Assembly: GCF_030766935.1 (NCBI RefSeq)
Contig: NZ_JASERL010000002.1
Coordinates: 868,001 to 932,000, forward strand
Reading direction: 5' to 3'
DNA from: Streptomyces sp. KL109B
GTDB lineage: Bacteria; Actinomycetota; Actinomycetes; Streptomycetales; Streptomycetaceae
Length of the DNA stretch: 64,000 nucleotides
Positions 55,399 to 63,646 of the stretch are shown here, piece after piece. A model generated the notes under the pieces. It had not been told where the DNA came from and searched no databases. It was given only the letters and a program-made list of their open reading frames with translations. The position numbers and the translations under genes were made by a program. Each line of letters opens with the position of its first letter. Position 1 is the first letter of the stretch.

Positions 55399-56371
55399 AA
55401 AAATGTGTCCTGTCCTGTGATGCGCGCACCACGGCGTCCGCCAGCCCGAGCCCGGCGGCCCGGTGGTCCGCGATGGCGTCGAACCATCCGCGCAGCTCGG
55501 CCCGCACATCGGCGACGAACTGCTGGGCGGCGGGGGCGAGTTCACCGGCGCGGTGCACGACGCCGAACGGCGACTCGATCAGCGGGTCCGTCTCGACGAC
55601 CTCCGCTCCCGCCGCACGGGCGGCCGCGCACATCCGCAGCGGCAGGAACGCCTGGAACCCGGACCGGAGCACGAACGTCAACTGGGCGTTCCTGCTGGGC
55701 ACGGTCGCCCCCGTCGTCGTGTCGACCCCGTGCGCGGCCAGCGCCGCCTGCACCGCGTCCTCCTCGTTACGGGTGATCTGGCGGCGGGCGAGCGGAAGGT
55801 CGCCGATGGCCGCGAGGGGCACGCGCGGCGCGTGCGGCTCGGGGGCGTGCCCCGGTGGACGTACCAACAGCAGTCGCTGTACGCCCAGTTCGATGAAGTC
55901 GAGGTCGCCGCGGAGCTCGTCGGGCGCGAGCGTGAAGCCCAGTTCGGCGCGCCCGTCGGCGACCGCCGCCACCAGTTCGTGCCGGGAGCCGACCTCGCTG
56001 ATGTCGAGGCGGACCGCGGGATAGGCGCGGGTGAAGCCGCCCGCCCAGGAGGCGACCGCGTCCGCCGACATGTCGGGCGTGCACATCACGGTGAGCACGC
56101 CGCCGCCGACCTCGCGGGCGCTGCGCATCGCGTCCTGGACGCAGACGACGTCGTCGAGTACGCGCCGGGCCAGCGGCACCAGTTGCAGCCCCGCGGAGGT
56201 GGGGACGAGGCGGCGCGCGGTGCGGTGGAACAACTCGACCTTGAGTTCACGCTCCAGGGCGCGGATCGAGCCCGAGAGGGTGGGCTGCGACAGATACAAC
56301 CGCTCGGCGGCGCGCCCAAGACCGCCGTGCTCCACCACGGCCAGAAACTGCTCCAGCTGCCTCAGCTCCAC
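55397..56371 (-). CDS. LysR family transcriptional regulator
   Basis: 324 residues, MELRQLEQFLAVVEHGGLGRAAERLYLSQPTLSGSIRALERELKVELFHRTARRLVPTSAG at the N-terminus, effector domain behind. Lies 90 bp after the acyl-CoA dehydrogenase gene on the same strand and so probably controls the permease/CoA-transferase/dehydrogenase set. A direct repeat (CTACCTCTACCTACCTGC region, ~56436-56456) lies before it. Confidence 0.9.
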   Translation of the reverse strand: MELRQLEQFLAVVEHGGLGRAAERLYLSQPTLSGSIRALERELKVELFHRTARRLVPTSAGLQLVPLARRVLDDVVCVQDAMRSAREVGGGVLTVMCTPDMSADAVASWAGGFTRAYPAVRLDISEVGSRHELVAAVADGRAELGFTLAPDELRGDLDFIELGVQRLLLVRPPGHAPEPHAPRVPLAAIGDLPLARRQITRNEEDAVQAALAAHGVDTTTGATVPSRNAQLTFVLRSGFQAFLPLRMCAAARAAGAEVVETDPLIESPFGVVHRAGELAPAAQQFVADVRAELRGWFDAIADHRAAGLGLADAVVRASQDRTHF

Positions 56372-56461
56372 GGGGCCTCTCCCTCGATGTCGTCCGACGC
56401 GACGGCCCGGGCGCAGCTGACCTGGCTCTCCCTCTACCTCTACCTACCTGCTGACCTGGTG

Positions 56462-57679
56462 CTACGCCCCCGCTGCCGCTGTGCGGGTGACACGGTAGGT
56501 ATCCGGAAGGGTTCCGTCCACGCCGACCTGCCTGGTCACGGCCCGGCCGAGGTTGCGCTCGTGGACCGGCGACGACCCTTCGTAGATACGCAGTGCCCGT
56601 ACGTCGCGCCACATGCGCGGCACCGGGTGGTCGCCGACGATGCCCTCGCCGCCGAGGAGTTGGACGCAGCGGTCCGCGACCCGGCTCGCCATCTCGGACG
56701 CGAACAGTTTGGCGGCGGCGATACGGTGCCGGGGCACGGTGCCGCTGTCGAAGGCGCGGGCCGCCTCCAAGGTGAGGGCGCGGGCGGCCTCCAGATCGGC
56801 GAAACAGCGTCCGAGGTCGGCCTGCACGGCCCCCAGATCCGCGAGCGCCGCCCCGAACTGCTCCCGCTCGGTCATGTGCCGCGCGGTCTCCTCCAGCATC
56901 CGGGTCGCCTGTCCGACGCAGGTGGCGGCGACGTGCAGCCGGGCATGGTTGATGCCGCGCAGCGCCGCCCTGAACCCGGCGCCGAGCTCGCCGCCCAGCA
57001 GCGCGGAGTCGTCGACCCGGACGCCGACCAGGTCGATCTCGGCGACCGGGGCCTCGGCGTGGCCGTTCATGCGAGTGGGCAGGCGGGTGGTGACGCCTTC
57101 GCTGCCGCGCGGCACGAGAAACGCGGACACGCCCTTGGCGCCGTCCTCGGCCGAGCCGGTGCGCGCGAACACGACCAGTTCGTCGGCCCAGTGGGCGTTG
57201 GTGATGTACCTCTTACGTCCATCGATGATCCAGCCGCCGTCCACGCGCCGGGCGGTGGTGGTGAGCGCGCCGGCGTCGGAACCGGCGCCGGGTTCGGTGA
57301 GCGCGAACGCGGTGACGTGTTCCCCGGCGGCCATCTTCGGCAGCAGCGCCTCGCGTTGGGCGTCGGTGCCGTGGTCGAGGATCGCCTGCGAGCACAGCCC
57401 GATGACGGTGGAGAACCTCGACCGGTACACGCAGGAGGCGCGGGTGAACTCCATGGTCAGCCGGACCTGTTGCGTCATGGACCATTCGAGCCCTCCGAAG
57501 CGCCGCGGAATCGACACGGCGAACAGGCCGTTCTCGGCGAGCGCCCGTACGACGTGTGCGGGTACCTCGCCCGTGTCGACCATCTCGTTCTCGGCGGGTA
57601 CGAGGATGTCGTCGGTCAGCGTCGCGACGCGCTTCAGGTACTCCTCGAACCCGAGCGCGAACACTCCGTTGTCGATCAT
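56462..57679 (-). CDS. Acyl-CoA dehydrogenase
   Basis: 405 residues from ATG at 57679. FAD enzyme forming alpha,beta-unsaturated acyl-CoA: AFALTEPGAGSDAGALTTTARR, WIIDGRKRYITNAHWADELVVFAR, QLLGGEGIVGDHPVPRMWRDVRALRIYEGSSPVHERNLGR with the catalytic Glu in YEGSS. Works downstream of the CoA-transferase in the same operon. Substrate chain unknown. Confidence 0.92.
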   Translation of the reverse strand: MIDNGVFALGFEEYLKRVATLTDDILVPAENEMVDTGEVPAHVVRALAENGLFAVSIPRRFGGLEWSMTQQVRLTMEFTRASCVYRSRFSTVIGLCSQAILDHGTDAQREALLPKMAAGEHVTAFALTEPGAGSDAGALTTTARRVDGGWIIDGRKRYITNAHWADELVVFARTGSAEDGAKGVSAFLVPRGSEGVTTRLPTRMNGHAEAPVAEIDLVGVRVDDSALLGGELGAGFRAALRGINHARLHVAATCVGQATRMLEETARHMTEREQFGAALADLGAVQADLGRCFADLEAARALTLEAARAFDSGTVPRHRIAAAKLFASEMASRVADRCVQLLGGEGIVGDHPVPRMWRDVRALRIYEGSSPVHERNLGRAVTRQVGVDGTLPDTYRVTRTAAAGA

Positions 57680-57749
57680 GTGGGGTTCCTTTCTGGGGGT
57701 GGGTTGGGTGTGCTGCGGACGAGGTGAACGCGGGCTGGACGTCTCCCCG

Positions 57750-57801
57750 CCCCTGGGGCTCCGCCCCAGACCCCGCTCCTCAATCGCCGGAGGGGCTTGA
57801 T
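57750..57801. repeat. Palindromic repeat between CoA-transferase and dehydrogenase genes
   Basis: GGGGCTCCGCCCCAGACCCC then CTCCTCAATCGCCGGAGG, ending next to the CoA-transferase stop at 57802. A transcription pause or processing site within the operon is possible. Confidence 0.82.
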
Positions 57802-59085
57802 TCACCGACCGGCACCACCGCACCCCGCCCGGCCCCGCCCCGCCCCGCCCCGCCTTGGGCAATCTGCCGCCTTGGGCGGCAGGGTGGGCAAGGCGGCCCC
57901 CGGTGCAGCGGACGCGATGACGGAGGCGTCGAGCAGGGCGCGGATCTCCCGCTCACCGCGGCCGAGTTCCGTGAGGACGTCGAGGGTGTGCTCCCCCACG
58001 CGGGGCGCGGGCGGCGTCCGCGTAGGACGCCCACCGGCCAGCGAGAAGGCCGTGGTGGGCGCGCCCCCGTCGCCGCACCGGGCCACGATCCCGGACGCCA
58101 GCACATCGGCGTCGTCGACCACCTCGTCGAACCGCCGCACCGCCCCGCACACGATCCCCGCGGAGCGCAACCGCTCCAACGCCTCCCCCCGGTCGAGCCG
58201 CCCCAGCGTCTCCCCCAGCACCCCGAGCAACTCCCCCCGGTGCGCCACCCGCTCCGCGTTCGCCCCGAACCGCGGATCGTCCACCAGCTCCGGCCGCCCG
58301 ATCACCTCGCACAGCGCCGCGAACTTCTCCCGCGTGTACGCGGACAGCACCAGCGCCCCACCGTCCCGCGTCCGCACGAGGTCGGCCGCGGGCGCGGCCA
58401 GCGCCTGCCCGTTCCCCCGCCGCCGCGGCACGCTCCCGCTCACCTCGTACTCGGCCCACGTGGACGCCTGCGCGTGCACCACAGCCTCCATGAGGGAGGT
58501 CTCCACCACATCCCCGCGCCCCGCACTCGCACGCTGGAGCAGCGCCGCCAGCACCCCCGACGTGAGCGCCTGCGCCGCCAGCACGTCCGCCACCGCGAAC
58601 CCCACCCGCTGCGGATCCCCGTCCGCCGCCCCGGTGAGGTCCATGACGGCGAACTCCGCCTGCGCCGCGATGTCAAGGCCCACCCGGTACGCCGAGGGCC
58701 CCCGCGTACCGAACCCGGTGACGAACCCGTACACGAGGCGCGGGTGGCGCCCCCGCAACGTATCGGCGTCGAGTCCGAGGCGTTCGCTCACGCCGTGCCG
58801 GAAGTTGTGCAGCAGCACGTCGGCCGTGCCCACCAGCTCACGGATCACCGCCTGCCCCTCGGCGGCGCGCAGATCGATCGCGACGCTCCGCTTGCCCCGG
58901 TTGTTGGCGCGCACCATCGCCGCCCCGAACGGCCCGATGCGCCGCGCCTGATCGCCCGCGAGCGGCTCCACCTTGATGACGTCGGCGCCGAGATCGGCGA
59001 GGTTCTGTCCGGCGCCGGGCGCGGCGATGTACTGCCCGAAGTCGAGCACCCGCAGCCCGTCCAGCGGACGGCGTCCCGCGCTCAT
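57802..59085 (-). CDS. CaiB/BaiF family III CoA-transferase
   Basis: 427 residues from ATG at 59085, which overlaps the MFS stop (ATGA). LDGLRVLDFGQYIAAPGAGQNLADLGADVIKVEPLAGDQAR, RSVAIDLRAAEG, LLHNFRHGVSERLGLDADTLR, DIAAQAEFAVMDLTG and VVETSLMEAVV; the catalytic Asp is expected in the FAVMDLTG segment. The last ~35 residues (AAPGAALPTLPPKAADCPRRGGAGRGRAGCGGAGR) are low complexity, contain a palindrome, and look like read-through of an ancestral 3' end. Confidence 0.88.
   Translation of the reverse strand: MSAGRRPLDGLRVLDFGQYIAAPGAGQNLADLGADVIKVEPLAGDQARRIGPFGAAMVRANNRGKRSVAIDLRAAEGQAVIRELVGTADVLLHNFRHGVSERLGLDADTLRGRHPRLVYGFVTGFGTRGPSAYRVGLDIAAQAEFAVMDLTGAADGDPQRVGFAVADVLAAQALTSGVLAALLQRASAGRGDVVETSLMEAVVHAQASTWAEYEVSGSVPRRRGNGQALAAPAADLVRTRDGGALVLSAYTREKFAALCEVIGRPELVDDPRFGANAERVAHRGELLGVLGETLGRLDRGEALERLRSAGIVCGAVRRFDEVVDDADVLASGIVARCGDGGAPTTAFSLAGGRPTRTPPAPRVGEHTLDVLTELGRGEREIRALLDASVIASAAPGAALPTLPPKAADCPRRGGAGRGRAGCGGAGR
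57864..57882. repeat. Perfect hairpin inside the CoA-transferase 3' end
   Basis: CTGCCGCC-TTG-GGCGGCAG, 8-bp stem with 3-nt loop, within the low-complexity coding tail. Looks like a former terminator. Confidence 0.6.
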
Positions 59086-60476
59086 CGGGTCACCTCCACG
59101 GCCGCCGCCCCGCGTCGCGCGGTCTCGGCCAGCAGCGCCGCGCGCGAGCGCGCCGGGTTCAGGAGCAGCCCACCGGCCACGGCGAAGACGCAGATGGTGA
59201 TCCCGACGACCAGGAACCCGTCGGCGTACCCCTGCGAAACGGTGTCGGCGGCGTCCACGATCACGCCGAGCAGCCACGGCGCCACGATCCCCGCGACGCT
59301 GTACGCGGCGATGACGCACCCGAAGAAACCGGGCCGGTGCCGGCGCGGCAGGAAGTCCGCGGCGCCCGCGAAGGCGACGGAGAACGCCACGCTGTTGATG
59401 GAGAACGCGGCGACCACGAGCGCCAGTTGGAGCCCGCCCGGCGGCACCTGCGTGAACGCGATCATGGCGACACCGGCGAAGCACAGATACCCCATGGTGA
59501 GCAGCCCGCGCGCGGCCCACGCCGACCGCCCGGCCTTCAGCATCCGCCCCGAGACCAGTCCGGCCGTGAGCAGCACGACGATCGCGAGCCCGTACGGCAG
59601 CGTCGCGAGCAGCCCTACGGTGCCGCGCGAGTAACCCATCCCGTCGTGCAGGAACGACGGCAGCCAGGACACCTTGAGCGAGGAGATGAGGTACCCGGCG
59701 AAGGAGAGCAGGGCCAGGCCCCAGAAGCTCCCGGTGCGCAGGAGCGAGGTGAGCGGTACGTCGATGTCCCGATCAAGCCCCGCCGGCGCTTGAGGCGCGG
59801 GGTCGGGGGCAGAGCCCCGCGACCTCGTCCCCGGCTCCCGCCGTGTCACGACCAGCCACAGCACGGCCCACACGGCCCCGACCACAACCAGCACCACGAA
59901 CGCCGCATGCCACGTCCACGTGACGATGACCCACGTAAGCACCGGCGTGGCGACCAACGGCCCCACGGACGAACCGGCGTTGACAACCGCGCCCGCGAAC
60001 GCCCGCCGCTCGGACGGAAACCGGTCCGCCACGACGGACTGGCACAGCGCGTGCGCCGGACCTTCGAAGAACCCGAGCACCATCCGCGACGCGATCACCA
60101 CGCCGACCGTGGTGGGCACGGTCAGCGGCGCCATGCTGGCCACCCACGCGACCATCAGCCCGGCCGCCGACCAGCGCCAGCCGATCCGCCGGAAGAACAG
60201 CGCGAGGACGACCGCGCCGGCCGCGAACAGCCAGAAGAAGGCGCTCGACATCAGGCCGTACTGGGCGGCGGTGAGCCCGAGATCCTTCTCGAGGTCGGGG
60301 GCGGCGAGCCCGATGGCCGCCTTGTCGGCGAAGTTGAGGGTGAAGAAGGCCAGCAGCAGGCCGATGATCCACCAGTCCTTCGCGGACACCTTCGCCTTCG
60401 CGTTCGCCGCCCCGTCCCCGTCCCCGTCCCCGGTTCCGGTTCCGGCCGCCGCCTGCGACGCTGCATGCGCGGTCAC
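59082..60476 (-). CDS. MFS transporter, ACS (anion:cation symporter) type
   Basis: 464 residues from GTG at 60476, preceded by GGAGG at 5 nt. N-terminal Gly/Asp tract, then WWIIGLLLAFFTLNFADKAAIGLAAPDLEKDLGLTAAQYGLMSSAFFWLFA, typical of ACS carboxylate permeases. FFEGPAHALCQSVVADRFPSERRAFAGAVVNAGSSVGPL is also family-like. Residues 219-235 in the TM6-TM7 cytosolic loop (GSAPDPAPQAPAGLD) are encoded by an in-frame palindromic repeat. First gene of the CoA-transferase/dehydrogenase operon; likely organic-acid uptake. Confidence 0.88.
   Translation of the reverse strand: MTAHAASQAAAGTGTGDGDGDGAANAKAKVSAKDWWIIGLLLAFFTLNFADKAAIGLAAPDLEKDLGLTAAQYGLMSSAFFWLFAAGAVVLALFFRRIGWRWSAAGLMVAWVASMAPLTVPTTVGVVIASRMVLGFFEGPAHALCQSVVADRFPSERRAFAGAVVNAGSSVGPLVATPVLTWVIVTWTWHAAFVVLVVVGAVWAVLWLVVTRREPGTRSRGSAPDPAPQAPAGLDRDIDVPLTSLLRTGSFWGLALLSFAGYLISSLKVSWLPSFLHDGMGYSRGTVGLLATLPYGLAIVVLLTAGLVSGRMLKAGRSAWAARGLLTMGYLCFAGVAMIAFTQVPPGGLQLALVVAAFSINSVAFSVAFAGAADFLPRRHRPGFFGCVIAAYSVAGIVAPWLLGVIVDAADTVSQGYADGFLVVGITICVFAVAGGLLLNPARSRAALLAETARRGAAAVEVTR
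59773..59822. repeat. Palindromic repeat inside a coding sequence
   Basis: TCAAGCCCCGCCGGCGCTTG followed by GCAGAGCCCCGCG; aligns with the intergenic copies over ~50 bp. It lies wholly within the ACS-type MFS gene and keeps its frame. Confidence 0.85.
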
Positions 60477-60631
60477 GTCCACCTCCACGGTCCCGCGCCA
60501 CCGGTCCCGGTGGCGCACCGCTCAGGCAATCGGAGGTGACGGGCGCGAACAATGGCCGCTTTCCACAGGGCCCCTTCGGCGATTCCGAAGACGCCGTGCG
60601 GACGCGGCCCGCATCAATGCACCGCGGCGGA

Positions 60632-61720
60632 CTACTTGGCGGTCTGCGTGTGCACGTACTCGACAAGGCGGGTCAGCGCGTCCGGGTCGGTGTTCGGCGG
60701 CACGCCGTGCCCGAGGTTGAAGACGTGGCCCTCAAGGCCGGAGGCGGCGTCGAGCACCTCGCGGGCCTTCGTCTCGACGGCCTCGCGCGTGGAGAAGAGG
60801 GTGGCCGGGTCGAGGTTGCCCTGGAGCGCCTTGCCGGGGCCGACGCGGCGCACGGCCTCGTCGAGCGGCACCCGCCAGTCGACGCCGACGACGTCCGCGC
60901 CCGCCTCACCCATGAGCCCGAGCAGCTCACCCGTACCCACACCGAAGTGGATACGCGGCACCCCGTACCCCTCGACGGCCCGGAAGACCTTCTCCGAGGC
61001 GGGCATGACGGAGCGCCGGTAGTCGGCGGGCGCGAGCGCCCCCACCCAAGAGTCGAACAGCTGCACCGCGCTCGCGCCGGCCTCGATCTGCACCTTCAGA
61101 AACGCCGAAGTGATCTCGGCGAGCCGGTCCAGCAGGTCGGCCCACAGCTGCGGGTCGCCGTACATGAGCGCCTTGGTGTGCTCGTGGTTGCGGGACGGGC
61201 CGCCCTCGATGAGGTAGCTGGCGAGCGTGAACGGGGCACCCGCGAAGCCGATCAGCGGCTTCTCGCCGAGCTCGGCGGTGAGCAGCCCCATGGCCTCGGT
61301 GACGTACCAGACGTCCTCGGGAGTGAGGTCCCGCAGCTGCGCGAGGTCGGCGCGCGAGCGGATCGGGTTCGCGACGACGGGGCCCACACCGGGCTTGATG
61401 TCGAGGTCGATGCCGATGGCCTTCAGCGGGACGACGATGTCGCTGAAGTAGATGGCGGCGTCCACATTGTGGCGGCGCACCGGCTGCATCGTGATCTCGG
61501 CGACGAGATCGGGCCGCATGCAGGAGTCCAGCATCGCGATGCCCTCGCGCACCTTGCGGTACTCGGGCAGCGAGCGACCCGCCTGGCGCATGAACCACAC
61601 CGGCGTGTGCGGCACGGGCTCGCGCCTGCACGCCTTGAGAAAGGCGGAATCCCGCGTCGCCTTCATGGGTTCGTACGTCGCTGACGGCTGCTGGCCCGTG
61701 GCCTCGGTGTTGGCACTCAC
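60632..61720 (-). CDS. hemE: Uroporphyrinogen decarboxylase HemE
   Basis: 362 residues from GTG at 61720 (MSANTEATGQQ...); an internal ATG would remove 18 residues. Removes four carboxyls from uroporphyrinogen III to give coproporphyrinogen III, the substrate for HemY/CgoX. PVWFMRQAGRSLPEYRKVR near the N-terminus, YFSDIVVPLKAIGIDLDIKPGVGPV (catalytic Asp region), GFAGAPFTLASYLIEGG, DWRVPLDEA and FNLGHGVPPNTDPDALTRLVEYV. Cytosolic. Confidence 0.96.
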   Translation of the reverse strand: MSANTEATGQQPSATYEPMKATRDSAFLKACRREPVPHTPVWFMRQAGRSLPEYRKVREGIAMLDSCMRPDLVAEITMQPVRRHNVDAAIYFSDIVVPLKAIGIDLDIKPGVGPVVANPIRSRADLAQLRDLTPEDVWYVTEAMGLLTAELGEKPLIGFAGAPFTLASYLIEGGPSRNHEHTKALMYGDPQLWADLLDRLAEITSAFLKVQIEAGASAVQLFDSWVGALAPADYRRSVMPASEKVFRAVEGYGVPRIHFGVGTGELLGLMGEAGADVVGVDWRVPLDEAVRRVGPGKALQGNLDPATLFSTREAVETKAREVLDAASGLEGHVFNLGHGVPPNTDPDALTRLVEYVHTQTAK

Positions 61721-61764
61721 GCCCAAAAGTCTCGCACGCCCGCGAGGCCGCCTGTGAAGTACAT

Positions 61765-61798
61765 GGGGAAGGGGTGTCCCCGAGGGGTGTCCTTCCCC
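61765..61798. promoter_or_regulatory. Nested hairpin between hemE and the DUF3000 gene
   Basis: GGGGAAGG (61765) pairs with CCTTCCCC (61791-61798); an inner CCCC-GA-GGGG (61778-61787) stacks within. It lies in the divergent promoter region of hemE and the DUF3000 gene. Confidence 0.5.
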
Positions 61799-61832
61799 GC
61801 GCGCGGGGCTCCTTCCCCTTAACCTTCCCGGC

Positions 61833-62558
61833 ATGGCTGCGGCTCAGGGACGACGGTCGGACGACGGGCGCGACGACCACAACGAGACAGGCGGGATGAG
61901 TGAATCGGTGCGGGAGGGGCAGAACGCTCGGGACATGAACGCTGCACAGGAGCACGACCCCACCCCGCCCGCCTTCCGCACGGCGGTCGACGCCCTGCGG
62001 TCCGCGCGGCTCCGCCCGGAGATCGAGATCGATCCGACCCGGCCGCCACAGCGCCTGGCACCCTTCTCGTACGCGCTTGAGGCCGCGGTCGTCGACGGCG
62101 AAGAGGACCTGGCCGACGGCCGGCTCGTCCTGCTGCACGATCCGGCGGGCCACGACGCGTGGCACGGCACGTTCCGCCTCGTCACCCTCGTACGGGCCGA
62201 ACTCGAACCGGAGATGGCGGCCGACCCCCTCCTCCCCGACGTCTCCTGGTCGTGGCTGACGGGCGCGCTGCAGGCCCGGGGCCTGTCCTACGGAGAGCCT
62301 TCGGGCACGGTCACGCGCGCGAGTTCGCACTACTTCGGCGGGCTCGGCGACCGGGCGCCCGCCTCACAGATCGAGATCCGGGCGTCGTGGACGCCGCGCG
62401 AAGGCCTGGGCGGCGTACCGGACACGGCCGCGCATCTCGCGGCGTGGTGCGAGGTGCTGTGCCAGATCGCGGGTCTGCCGCCGGTGGCGGCGGGGCCGCA
62501 GGGTCCGGACGGCGCGGTGGTGACGCTGCCGCAGCGGCGGGGTCCGCAACCTTCCTGA
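61833..62558 (+). CDS. DUF3000 family protein
   Basis: 241 residues from ATG at 61833; ATG at 61896 is an alternative. No Shine-Dalgarno, but TAACCT at 61818 would suit a -10 for a leaderless message. Core RTAVDALRSARLRPEIEIDPTRPPQRLAPFSYALEAAV, GRLVLLHDPAGHDAWHGTFRLVTLVRAELEPEMAADPLLPDVSWSWLTGAL and QIEIRASWTPREG define this actinobacterial family. Function unknown; constantly found beside hemE and whiI in Streptomyces, as far as I recall. Confidence 0.88.
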   Translation: MAAAQGRRSDDGRDDHNETGGMSESVREGQNARDMNAAQEHDPTPPAFRTAVDALRSARLRPEIEIDPTRPPQRLAPFSYALEAAVVDGEEDLADGRLVLLHDPAGHDAWHGTFRLVTLVRAELEPEMAADPLLPDVSWSWLTGALQARGLSYGEPSGTVTRASSHYFGGLGDRAPASQIEIRASWTPREGLGGVPDTAAHLAAWCEVLCQIAGLPPVAAGPQGPDGAVVTLPQRRGPQPS

Positions 62559-62584
62559 ATACGTCCCTGAACACGTCTGTTTTC

Positions 62585-62613
62585 GGCCGCGTCGGAGTGC
62601 CTCCGGCGCGGCC
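62585..62613. terminator. Terminator after the DUF3000 gene
   Basis: GGCCGCGTCGGAG-TGC-CTCCGGCGCGGCC, 13-bp stem with one G-U wobble and a 3-nt loop. The 240 bp that follow, up to whiI, are AT-richer and non-coding. Confidence 0.85.
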
Positions 62614-62749
62614 GATTCGCGTCCCGGGTTTCGGGTCGTTTCGAATCGGTTCGCTTGGAGTCGGCTCGTGACTATTCGGCACCCTTTCGAATGATCGCTA
62701 CCGTGTCCGAATTGCGCTGATTGTTACTCACCAGATCGTGATCATTCTC

Positions 62750-62777
62750 TAAAGGCGGGCGGGTTTGCTGCCGAAGG
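62750..62777 (+). promoter_or_regulatory. Predicted sigma-WhiG promoter of whiI
   Basis: TAAA (62750-62753), 16-bp spacer, GCCGAAGG (62770-62777). This matches the sigma-WhiG pattern TAAA-N15/16-GCCGATAA with two mismatches, and whiI is an established WhiG target in S. coelicolor. Confidence 0.75.
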
Positions 62778-62853
62778 TTGCTGTGACCTTGAAAGCACGG
62801 TTCCTCCCGGCTTCATCCCCGAGCCGGCTCCGTCCCGCACCCCAGGAGGCCTG

Positions 62854-63516
62854 GTGTCCGTTCTCCTCGAGCAGCCCTCAAGCCTGGTCGCCTACCGCCC
62901 GAACAAGCCGACCGCGATGGTGGTCGTGGCCGACCCCCGCGTCCGTTCCACCGTGACCCGCCACCTGTGGGCCCTCGGTGTACGTGACGTGATCGAGGCC
63001 TCGTCCGTCGCGGAGGCTCGTCCCCGCATCGGCAACCCCCGCGACATCTGTGTCGCCGACGTCCATCTCCCCGACGGCTCGGGGCTCACGCTCCTCTCCG
63101 AGACCCGCGCCGCGGGCTGGCCCAACGGGCTCGCCCTCTCCGCCGCCGACGACATCGGCGCCGTACGCAACGCCCTCGCGGGCGGCGTCAAGGGCTACGT
63201 CGTCACCGGCACCCGTACGAACGTCGGCCTGCCCACCCGCCCCGGCGCCGCCCCCATCGGCGCCGCGGCCGCCCGTATGCACCGCCGCCCCCCGGGCGCC
63301 CCGAGCCACCCGGGCGGCTACCGCGAACTGTCAGGCCGTGAAGTGGAGGTGCTCCGGCTCGTCGCCGAAGGCCAGTCGAACAAGGCGATCGGCGTCTCCA
63401 TGGGCCTGTCCGCGCTGACCGTCAAGAGCCACCTCGCCCGCATCGCGCGCAAGCTCGGCACGGGCGACCGGGCCGGGATGGTGGCGGTGGCGCTGCGCAC
63501 CGGCATCATTCACTGA
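62854..63516 (+). CDS. whiI: Atypical response regulator WhiI (sporulation)
   Basis: 220 residues from GTG at 62854, AGGAGG upstream. Orphan LuxR/NarL-class regulator required for sporulation septation, which acts as a heterodimer with BldM. Receiver domain with a degenerate pocket: only one acidic residue (Asp27, VVADPRV) at the first site; Asp69 (CVADVHLPDGSG) is at the phosphoacceptor position. LuxR HTH at ~152-205 (ELSGREVEVLRLVAEGQSNKAIGVSMGLSALTVKSHLARIARKLG). Neighbours hemE, DUF3000 and ribonuclease D match the S. coelicolor whiI locus. Confidence 0.88.
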   Translation: MSVLLEQPSSLVAYRPNKPTAMVVVADPRVRSTVTRHLWALGVRDVIEASSVAEARPRIGNPRDICVADVHLPDGSGLTLLSETRAAGWPNGLALSAADDIGAVRNALAGGVKGYVVTGTRTNVGLPTRPGAAPIGAAAARMHRRPPGAPSHPGGYRELSGREVEVLRLVAEGQSNKAIGVSMGLSALTVKSHLARIARKLGTGDRAGMVAVALRTGIIH

Positions 63517-63581
63517 CCGGCGTCCACGGCTGATGCCCATCCAGTGATCGGCCAGTGGCCGGAATCAACCGGTTTACTCCG

Positions 63582-63625
63582 GCACGGCGCCCGTCGACGG
63601 AACGTTCCGTCGACGGGCGCCGTGC
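63582..63625. terminator. 44-bp perfect palindrome between whiI and rnd
   Basis: 22-bp arms with no spacer: GCACGGCGCCCGTCGACGG and its complement meet at AACGTT. Probably the whiI terminator, 22 bp before the rnd start. Confidence 0.8.
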
Positions 63626-63646
63626 GTTCACAGATACTCTTGACAG

